The notes beneath the pieces are model-generated. The model was not told the origin of the DNA and made no database searches. It saw only the letters and a program-made list of their open reading frames with translations. 8,382 bases of DNA, taken from the NCBI GenBank assembly GCA_012329085.1, contig JAAXQB010000239.1, positions 1-8,382 of the forward strand, read 5' to 3'. Position 1 is the first letter of the stretch. Each line of letters starts with the position of its first letter. This document shows positions 1 to 5,776 of the stretch, one piece after another. The translations under genes were made by a program, and so were the position numbers. This stretch comes from Methanosarcinales archaeon (lineage in GTDB: Archaea > Halobacteriota > Methanosarcinia > Methanosarcinales > Methanosarcinaceae).

Positions 1-2
1 GT

Positions 3-992
3 GGAATGTATGTTGACAAAACATTGTCTGGCGTAAATGCAGTGCAGACTTTGAGTAGGTTAAACAGAATGTCAGCAGGTAAGAAAGAAGTATTTATTTT
101 AGATTTTGCAAACACTAGCGCAGAAATCAAAGATGCTTTTGATGAATATTACACAACTACTATTTTGTCTGAAGGATTGGATGTAAATATAGTAAATGAT
201 ACTGTATTGGAATTAGAAAATATTTACAAAATCAGTGATGAGGCATTGAGTAAGTTTGTTTTAAATATTGAAAACTTGAGCAAGGATAAAATTCATCAGG
301 CTGTAAATTCGCAACTGGATGTGGTTGTGAGGGATTTTTTTGAAAAAATACAAGATGATAAGGATGTTGTGAAAGATTTTAAAGCAAAGGCAGATTTTTA
401 TTTGAAGATTTATCCTTTTGCACAGAGCGTATTTGGGTTTGTTGGAGATAATGCAGAGCGACAAGAAAAGCTTTATTGGTTTTTGAAATATTTTATCAAA
501 AAATTACCCAGAGAAGGCAGAACACCATTGAATATTTCAGAATTATTGGATATGGAAAATATTAGAGTGATTATCAAAGAAAGAAAAAAGTGTGTGAAGT
601 TAGATACTGACGATAGTGATATTTATGATGGTGTGGTAGTGCCGGGGGCTGGAAACGAAGACGGAGAAACTGATTTTTTGGAAAATATCATAAAAAAAGC
701 AAATGAAGAATGGGGTGCAGAGTTTGGCAAGGAGCAAGAAAAAACATTAAACGGAATGCAAAAAGACTTTTCAAAAAATGAACAAATTATCAACATGATA
801 AAAAATAACAGGACAAACAAAAGAGCTGTTTCTGTAAAGTTCAACGATGTTTTTGGAGATAAATTAAATGAGCAATATGATGCGGATCATAAATTGTGGG
901 AAACCATTTCTGCTAATAAAGATTTGCGTAAATTTGTGGAAGATAAAATGTTGAATTCTTTGTTTAGGGGGTGTATAAACACAAAACTATAG
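3..992 (+). CDS. hsdR: Type I restriction endonuclease subunit R (HsdR), C-terminal part; 5' end outside window
   Basis: HsdR is the ATP-dependent translocase and nuclease subunit of type I restriction-modification complexes, acting in the cytoplasm with HsdM and HsdS. The reading frame is already open at the window edge (codon GGA at 3-5), and the ATG at 6 is internal. The opening residues MYVDKTLSGV followed by QTLSRLNR are the family's conserved helicase motif VI in the second RecA-like domain; the following VFILDFAN is the usual strand after it. The rest, about 290 residues, is helical and charged, as expected for the C-terminal domain that docks on the methylase. Full HsdR is about 1000 residues, so roughly two thirds, including the PD-(D/E)xK nuclease and Walker A, lie upstream. 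It ends in TAG with no sign of frameshift. Family assignment is firm; whether the system is intact cannot be seen here. Confidence 0.9.
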   Translation, partial: GMYVDKTLSGVNAVQTLSRLNRMSAGKKEVFILDFANTSAEIKDAFDEYYTTTILSEGLDVNIVNDTVLELENIYKISDEALSKFVLNIENLSKDKIHQAVNSQLDVVVRDFFEKIQDDKDVVKDFKAKADFYLKIYPFAQSVFGFVGDNAERQEKLYWFLKYFIKKLPREGRTPLNISELLDMENIRVIIKERKKCVKLDTDDSDIYDGVVVPGAGNEDGETDFLENIIKKANEEWGAEFGKEQEKTLNGMQKDFSKNEQIINMIKNNRTNKRAVSVKFNDVFGDKLNEQYDADHKLWETISANKDLRKFVEDKMLNSLFRGCINTKL

Positions 993-1038
993 CCGAAGTC
1001 ACTAAGCGAGCTCTATTTGTCATTGTAAATGGTGGTCT

Positions 1039-1222
1039 GTCATTGCGAGGGACGAAGCAATCCAGAGTTATCGTTTCAATGTTAAGGCTTCATACTATTT
1101 GCTTCGTCGTTTCGCTATCGCTGCACTTCTCGCAAAGACGGGTCTAAACACTGGGTTACTTCGTCGCTATACTTCTCGCAATGACGGGGGGTGGATTGTT
1201 GTTTCACTATCGCTTCTCGCAA
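1039..1222. repeat. Dispersed-repeat-like inverted repeat with three degenerate right-arm copies
   Basis: The left arm GTCATTGCGAG (1039-1049) is the perfect 11-nt reverse complement of CTCGCAATGAC (1175-1185). Nested inside, GACGAAGCAA (1051-1060) is the perfect reverse complement of TTGCTTCGTC (1099-1108). The right arm recurs: CTTCTCGCAA occurs at 1126-1135, 1172-1181 and 1213-1222, the first two followed by AGACGGG or TGACGGG. The third copy is preceded by GGATTG (1193-1198), which complements CAATCC (1058-1063) of the left arm. A further TGTCATTG at 1018-1025 may be a decayed left end. The sequence resembles the noncoding 'cattgcgag...gaagcaatcc' repeats that I recall being scattered in several bacterial genomes; that link is from memory. 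It is more GC-rich than its flanks, carries no transposase, and could form a hairpin after hsdR, possibly stopping or stabilising transcripts. Confidence 0.75.
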
Positions 1223-1256
1223 ATAAAATAATAGGGGTCGTTTAAATAAGTGTGTC

Positions 1257-1265
1257 TGATATAAT
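1257..1265 (+). promoter_or_regulatory. Extended -10 promoter of the PIF1-like helicase gene
   Basis: TGATATAAT is an exact match to the extended -10 consensus TGnTATAAT. No good -35 box lies 16-18 nt upstream, which fits an extended -10 promoter. The hexamer ends 8 nt before the ATG at 1274, so transcription would begin around 1272, giving a leaderless or nearly leaderless mRNA. This agrees with the absence of a Shine-Dalgarno. The start site is a prediction. Confidence 0.55.
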
Positions 1266-1273
1266 AAAATATT

Positions 1274-3025
1274 ATGACTCAAGAAGAAGCTTTTTTAATT
1301 TTAAAAACAGGAGCCAATGTATTTCTTACAGGTGAGCCCGGAAGTGGAAAAACACACCTTATTAATAGATATATAAATAGCGTGCGTTCTTGTGGTGTTA
1401 GTCCATCAGTAACAGCGTCTACTGGTATTGCCGCAACACATATAGGTGGAAATACTATTCATTCGTGGAGTGGTATTGGCATTCGCAGTAGTCTTACAAA
1501 ATACGACATAGATAGCATTGGACAAAACAAAAACACAGCAAAGCGAATAGAAAATGCATCCGTGCTTATTATTGATGAAATATCAATGCTTTCAGCTCAA
1601 ACATTATTTATGGTTGATGTTGTGTGTCGCAGTATTAGGCGAAATCAAGAACCTTTTGGTGGGCTTCAGGTTGTTTTGGTTGGTGATTTTTTTCAATTGC
1701 CACCTGTTTTTAAGAGAAAAACAGAGCAAGAGCAAGAATATTTAATAGAAGACGATAATTCGCATGAAAAATTTGCGTTTCAATCAACTGCATGGTTGGC
1801 ATTAAATCCTATAACTTGCTATCTTTCTGAGCAGCACAGACAAGAAGACCCAGCACTTTCGGGGCTTCTTTCCGCAATTCGTACTAAAAGTATAAAAAAA
1901 CAACACGCTACACTTTTGCGAACTCGTCACAAACTTAATGCGGACAAAAATGCAACTCAACTTTATTCGCACAATATTAATGTTGATGCAATTAATAGTG
2001 TAGAGCTTGGGAAATTACCAAATCAAGTAAAAGTGTTTGAAATGCAAAGTAGTGGACCTGAGAGACTGACAAGAGCACTAAAAAAAGGATGTCTTTCTCC
2101 AGAGTCACTTGAACTTAAAATTGATGCACGCATTATGTTTACAAAAAATGACATCAGGAAGCGTCAATATATGAATGGAACACTCGGTGTCGTTATTGGT
2201 TTTTCAAAAAACAATGGATGCCCTATAATAAAAACAAGAGATGGAAATATTGTGTCTACTGAGCAAGAAGAGTGGCATATAGAAGAAAACAATCGTGTAT
2301 TGGCGCGCATTACTCAAATACCACTTCGTTTGGCATGGGCAATAACTGTTCACAAGAGTCAAGGAATGTCTTTAGATTCTGCTCATATGGATCTTTCAGG
2401 CGTATTTGAATACGGGCAAGGGTATGTAGCATTATCTCGTATTAGAACAATAGCGGGGCTTTCTCTTGCGGGTATCAATACTCGTGCGCTTGAAATACAT
2501 CCCGATGTTTATGCGAAAGATGAGTTTTTTAGAGAGCAATCAAAGCAGGTACAAGAGAAGTTTAGTAAGTTTGATAAAAAAGAGCTTGATTCCTTGCGTA
2601 AAAATTTTATTCATATATGTGGTGGAAAAATTACATCAAAACAGACACCCACGACTAATACAGAGATAAAAATAAAAACAAGGAAATTAATATCAACATA
2701 TAACACCACATATTTGCTATTGAAAGAGAAAAAAACATTTATTGAGATTGCGGAAAAACGAGGAGTAACAATTAGTACAATCATTGGACATATAGAGAAG
2801 TTGTTGGCAGAAGAAAAAATAAACCCAGAACACGATCTTTCGCACATAGTCCGTCCGAAAAAAAATACAAAGATTAAGAAAGCATTTGAAGCAGTATATA
2901 AAAAAGAAAGCAATATGCACCTATCGCCAGTCCGTGCAATCTTGGGCGATGACTATAGTTATGACGATTTAAGATTAACCAGACTTTTTATATGCCCACC
3001 TAAATGCTTTAAAAAAATGAAATAA
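1274..3025 (+). CDS. PIF1-like superfamily 1B DNA helicase with C-terminal RecQ-like helix-turn-helix
   Basis: An ATP-driven DNA helicase of the PIF1/RecD2 type, likely working on replication or repair intermediates in the cytoplasm. Residues 20-27 (GEPGSGKT) are Walker A; 47-65 (TASTGIAATHIGGNTIHSW) are the PIF1 Ia region; 97-104 (VLIIDEIS) are Walker B; 131-145 carry the VLVGDFFQLPPV motif III with the sensor Gln; 184-190 (LSEQHRQ) hold the motif IV Arg; 359-368 (VHKSQGMSLD) and 381-389 (GQGYVALSR) are motifs V and VI with the arginine finger. All key residues are present. Residues about 471-525 form a helix-turn-helix resembling HTH_40 of some RecQ proteins, and 549-571 (LSPVRAILGDD, then YDDLRLTRLF) match the segment that usually follows it. 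The 583-residue length is complete. The start lies just after the hydrophobic-strand-plus-Walker-A lead-in typical of the family; there is no Shine-Dalgarno. The biological substrate is unknown. Confidence 0.9.
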   Translation: MTQEEAFLILKTGANVFLTGEPGSGKTHLINRYINSVRSCGVSPSVTASTGIAATHIGGNTIHSWSGIGIRSSLTKYDIDSIGQNKNTAKRIENASVLIIDEISMLSAQTLFMVDVVCRSIRRNQEPFGGLQVVLVGDFFQLPPVFKRKTEQEQEYLIEDDNSHEKFAFQSTAWLALNPITCYLSEQHRQEDPALSGLLSAIRTKSIKKQHATLLRTRHKLNADKNATQLYSHNINVDAINSVELGKLPNQVKVFEMQSSGPERLTRALKKGCLSPESLELKIDARIMFTKNDIRKRQYMNGTLGVVIGFSKNNGCPIIKTRDGNIVSTEQEEWHIEENNRVLARITQIPLRLAWAITVHKSQGMSLDSAHMDLSGVFEYGQGYVALSRIRTIAGLSLAGINTRALEIHPDVYAKDEFFREQSKQVQEKFSKFDKKELDSLRKNFIHICGGKITSKQTPTTNTEIKIKTRKLISTYNTTYLLLKEKKTFIEIAEKRGVTISTIIGHIEKLLAEEKINPEHDLSHIVRPKKNTKIKKAFEAVYKKESNMHLSPVRAILGDDYSYDDLRLTRLFICPPKCFKKMK

Positions 3026-3063
3026 TCTTTTACAGAATACATAAATCAGAGGAACATTATTTC

Positions 3064-3079
3064 TTTTAATATATTAAAA
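3064..3079. promoter_or_regulatory. AT-only perfect palindrome overlapping a possible -10 of the M3 peptidase gene
   Basis: TTTTAATATATTAAAA is a perfect 16-bp palindrome in the 59-nt gap between the helicase and the peptidase. It contains TATATT (3070-3075), ending 9 nt before the ATG at 3085, the distance expected for a leaderless start. No -35 box is seen at the proper spacing. Being made only of A and T in an AT-rich gap, the palindrome may be chance. Confidence 0.25.
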
Positions 3080-3084
3080 ATACG

Positions 3085-5061
3085 ATGAAAATTAAGACAT
3101 ACACTAAAAAAGATTTTGCTTGGACAAAATGGAGTGAAAAAGATATAAAAAACACAACTAAAGAAATTATTAAATTAAAAAAAGAAAGGTATTCAAAAAT
3201 TAAAAATATTAAAAAAGAAGACCGTACATTTGAAAACACGATACTTGCACTTGAGTTTTCAGACTATGATCTTTCAGATAAAATGGGGCAGATTGGTGTT
3301 TTATCACAGGCAAGTCCGTCTATAGTAATACGAAATGCCGCACACACCGCTAGGATTTCTTTATCTAGTCAATTAATAAATATTGAGTATGATGAAAAAA
3401 TATATAAAGCAGTTAAGGATTATGCGGATAAAAAAGAAAAACTAATAGGGGTAGATAAAAAATTACTAAAAGATATGATGCTTGGTTATAAGCGAATGGG
3501 TTTTAATTTAAATAAAGGTAAAAGAGAAAAGCTACAAAAAAACATAAAAGAACTAAGCAAGCTCTCTCAGACTTTTTCTAAAAATATAAATGACTACAAG
3601 GATTATATTCTGGTTACAGACGAAGAAATAGATGGGCTTTCGGACTCGTATAAAAAAGGACTTAACAGAGATAAAAAAACTGGCAAATATAAAGTAACAC
3701 TTGAGTATCCAGACTCAGGTCCATTTATGGAGAAGGCAAAAAGCAGTATTAAAAGAAAAGAACTTTCTGAAAAAAACTCAAAAAAGGGTGGCGAAAAAAA
3801 CTTGAAAATAGTTAAAAGGGTATTAAAGCTTAGGCAAGAAAATGCAAAACTTCTTGGATATGATACACACGCCGATTATGTTACAGAAGTTAGAACCGTA
3901 AAGAGTAAAAAAAGAGCTCTTACTTTCGTTAATGGGCTTATGAAAAAAATAGAGAAGGGTGTTAAAAAAGAAATAAGTGAACTTAACGAGATAAAGCAAA
4001 AACAAGAAGGAAGCAAAAAATTAGCGATAAAACACTATGATATTGCATATTATTCAGACCAATTACGACAAAATAAATTTTCTATTGATTCTGAAAAAAT
4101 AAGAGAATATTTCCCAGTGGACAAGGTTAAAAAAGGAACATTTGAAATATATGAAAAATTATTTTCAATTAAATTTGAAAAGTTGTTAGGATTTTCTCTT
4201 TGGCATAAAGATGTAGAGTTGTATGCAGTTAAGGATGGTGGAAAAATAATTTCTTATTTTGCACTTGATCTCTATCCTCGTGAGGGTAAATATGGGCATG
4301 CTTGTGCCATGGATGTGTTTAATGGAAGAGAAACACCAAACGAAGGTGAATATACTGCTCCGTTTGCAATAATGCTTTCAAATTTTTCTAAGCCACGCAG
4401 AAAACAACCGTCTCTTTTGGGGCATAGCGATGTTGAAACATTTTTTCATGAATTTGGACACATTATGCATATGGTTCTTACTAAAGCTAAGTATTCATCA
4501 CAATCTGGGGCAAACACAGCCAGAGATTTTGTTGAAGCACCGTCTCAAATGCTTGAACATTGGGTTTGGGATAAAAAAATGCTTAATATTCTTTCTGGTC
4601 ACTACAAAACAAACAATGTCTTACCAAAAGAAATGATTGACAATATGCTAAAAGCAAAGTTTCATATGATTAATTACTGGGTAGTACGACAACTTATACT
4701 TGCTTTGTTTGACCTAAAACTTCATAGTGAGTTAGTTGAAAATCCAACAAGATTATACAGTCAATTAGTAAAAAAACATACAGGAATTGAGACATATAAA
4801 AAACATTTATTTCCAGCAGGGTTTGGACATCTTATGGGGTACAGTGCTGGTTATTACGGATATATGTGGGCAAAAGTGTTTGGTGACGATATGTTTACTC
4901 GCTTTAAGGGTGGGGGATTGCTGAATAAAAAAATTGGAGCAGAGTACAGAAAACAGATACTTGAGAAAGGGTCAAGTGAAGAGGAAATGAAATTACTTGA
5001 GAGATTTTTAGGCAGAAAACCAAACAATAAGGCATTTCTGGAGGAGATTGGATTACAGTAG
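3085..5061 (+). CDS. M3 family zinc oligopeptidase (thimet oligopeptidase/Dcp-like)
   Basis: A cytoplasmic metallopeptidase that cleaves short peptides, probably recycling amino acids from protein breakdown or scavenged peptides. The zinc site is HEFGH at residues 455-459 (H455 and H459 ligands, E456 catalytic), with the third ligand E484 in DFVEAPSQ; the 29-residue gap from the first His to this Glu equals that of thimet oligopeptidase. The substrate-binding loop FGHLMGYSAGYYGYMW (580-595) has the family's His and Tyr residues, H582, Y586, Y590 and Y593. N-terminal TFENTILALE (48-57) is also a family hallmark. The 658 residues match the usual length. There is no signal peptide. The protein is very lysine-rich, in line with AT-rich codons. 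No Shine-Dalgarno precedes the ATG. It ends in TAG, 46 nt before the next gene. Exact subfamily (oligopeptidase A, Dcp or PepF-like) is not decided. Confidence 0.93.
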   Translation: MKIKTYTKKDFAWTKWSEKDIKNTTKEIIKLKKERYSKIKNIKKEDRTFENTILALEFSDYDLSDKMGQIGVLSQASPSIVIRNAAHTARISLSSQLINIEYDEKIYKAVKDYADKKEKLIGVDKKLLKDMMLGYKRMGFNLNKGKREKLQKNIKELSKLSQTFSKNINDYKDYILVTDEEIDGLSDSYKKGLNRDKKTGKYKVTLEYPDSGPFMEKAKSSIKRKELSEKNSKKGGEKNLKIVKRVLKLRQENAKLLGYDTHADYVTEVRTVKSKKRALTFVNGLMKKIEKGVKKEISELNEIKQKQEGSKKLAIKHYDIAYYSDQLRQNKFSIDSEKIREYFPVDKVKKGTFEIYEKLFSIKFEKLLGFSLWHKDVELYAVKDGGKIISYFALDLYPREGKYGHACAMDVFNGRETPNEGEYTAPFAIMLSNFSKPRRKQPSLLGHSDVETFFHEFGHIMHMVLTKAKYSSQSGANTARDFVEAPSQMLEHWVWDKKMLNILSGHYKTNNVLPKEMIDNMLKAKFHMINYWVVRQLILALFDLKLHSELVENPTRLYSQLVKKHTGIETYKKHLFPAGFGHLMGYSAGYYGYMWAKVFGDDMFTRFKGGGLLNKKIGAEYRKQILEKGSSEEEMKLLERFLGRKPNNKAFLEEIGLQ

Positions 5062-5093
5062 TTATTGTTTTTAGAAATAATATTGACATTTCT

Positions 5094-5099
5094 TATTAT
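5094..5099 (+). promoter_or_regulatory. Possible -10 element for the DUF192 gene
   Basis: TATTAT ends 8 nt before the ATG at 5108, the same spacing as the extended -10 upstream of the helicase, so a leaderless message is possible. A TTGACA at 5083-5088 lies only 5 nt upstream of it and is too close to act as its -35. The gene could equally be read through from the peptidase gene. Weak evidence. Confidence 0.2.
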
Positions 5100-5107
5100 T
5101 ACAATAC

Positions 5108-5593
5108 ATGATGCATAATAAAAAATATTTAAACTGTATTGCTATGGCACTTGTTGTATTTGCGTGTTTTGTTTGGGTGTTTTTTATTGCAATACAAGAT
5201 TTTAAAACACATAATTTCATAACAATAACCATCAACGGGGCGTCAGTTTACGCAGAAGTAGTAGATACCAAAATATCTAGACAAAAAGGGCTTTCAGGTA
5301 GGCAAAAACTTCCATATGGAGAAGCTATGCTTTTTGTATTTGAAAAAGAAGGTTTCCACTCGCTTTGGATGAGGAATATGAATTTTGCCATAGATATAAT
5401 ATGGATTGATAAAAATGGTGTAATTGTGGACATAAAAAAAAACGCCCTACCAAATTCGTATCCTAATGCATACTTACCTAAAAAACCAGCTTTATTTGTT
5501 CTTGAAACAAATAAAAACTTTGTTTTAAAAAATAAAATCTCAATTGGCGATATGGTGAATTTTGAAACACTAAACAATGGTAATTTAAAATAG
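5108..5593 (+). CDS. DUF192 (COG1430) protein with N-terminal membrane anchor
   Basis: A 161-residue protein of the DUF192 family, whose biochemical function is not established. Residues about 9-29 form one hydrophobic segment after a short basic start (MMHNKKY), so the protein is probably anchored in the membrane, or secreted if cleaved, with the globular domain outside. No lipobox is visible; the Cys residues at 10 and 20 lack its context. The domain spans about 38-155 and shows the family pattern: RQKGLSGRQKLP (58-69), the GEAMLFVF strand (71-78), HSLWMRNMNFAIDIIWID (84-101), the ALFVLE strand (128-133) and a final IGDMV (146-150). Two adjacent ATGs (5108 and 5111) could both serve as start; the difference is one Met. 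No Shine-Dalgarno is present. It sits 46 nt after the peptidase gene and ends in TAG. Secreted DUF192 proteins are common across bacteria and archaea. Confidence 0.88.
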   Translation: MMHNKKYLNCIAMALVVFACFVWVFFIAIQDFKTHNFITITINGASVYAEVVDTKISRQKGLSGRQKLPYGEAMLFVFEKEGFHSLWMRNMNFAIDIIWIDKNGVIVDIKKNALPNSYPNAYLPKKPALFVLETNKNFVLKNKISIGDMVNFETLNNGNLK

Positions 5594-5628
5594 CCTTAAA
5601 TCAGCCCTGTTTTTAGCTATAGCTATTT
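5588..5628. other. Palindrome and weak hairpin just after the DUF192 gene
   Basis: AAATAGC (5588-5594), overlapping the stop codon, is the reverse complement of GCTATTT (5622-5628). Within the same stretch TAGCTATAGCTA (5614-5625) is a perfect 12-bp palindrome. The first could be a weak RNA hairpin ending the DUF192 message; the second looks like a possible protein-binding site upstream of the RNR gene. No clean U-tract follows, so it is not a classical intrinsic terminator. Both may be chance in AT-rich DNA. Confidence 0.25.
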
Positions 5629-5646
5629 ACATTTATGGTTTTATAT

Positions 5647-5676
5647 TTCACACTTATATTTTGTTATTTTTATACG
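5647..5676 (+). promoter_or_regulatory. Candidate promoter for the ribonucleotide reductase gene
   Basis: TTCACA (5647-5652, one mismatch to TTGACA) is followed after 18 nt by TATACG (5671-5676, four of six to TATAAT). Transcription would start near 5683, leaving a leader of about 94 nt before the ATG at 5777. A competing TATAAT at 5768-5773 lies only 3 nt before that ATG. No convincing NrdR box or cobalamin riboswitch was seen in the 183-nt gap. Confidence 0.3.
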
Positions 5677-5776
5677 CATAATTCTAGTGTATGATAGGAT
5701 TATTATTAAATTTGATTTTATTAATTATTGAAATCACTACCTGAGTGTTGGCGTAACTAGTATTGTATATAATTTT

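Noticed and set aside
1099..1222. Repeated CTTCTCGCAA units as a CRISPR array or tandem repeat
   Set aside because: Units vary in length and decay progressively, spacing is uneven (46 and 41 nt), and a matching inverted left arm exists, so a dispersed inverted-repeat element fits better.
2611..2913. Antisense 100-codon open frame within the helicase gene
   Set aside because: It lies opposite the HTH region, is Phe/Ile-rich as expected from the complement of Lys-rich coding, and shows no domain or start signal. Other antisense frames (such as 261-464, 5248-5577, 6372-6662) were rejected for the same reason.
5083..5088. TTGACA, a perfect -35 hexamer upstream of the DUF192 gene
   Set aside because: No -10-like hexamer lies 16-18 nt downstream; the nearest candidates (TATTAT 5094, TACAAT 5100) are 5 and 11 nt away, and CATAAT at 5114 is 25 nt away.
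5650..5665. ACACTTATATTTTGTT as a possible NrdR box before the RNR gene
   Set aside because: Only the left half-site fits the ACACwATATATwGTGT consensus; the centre and right half are out of register, and no second box lies at a normal helical spacing.
5768..5773. TATAAT directly before the RNR ATG as its true -10
   Set aside because: It ends 3 nt before the ATG, so transcription would normally begin inside the coding region; there is no downstream ATG before the ATP-cone that would make sense as start.
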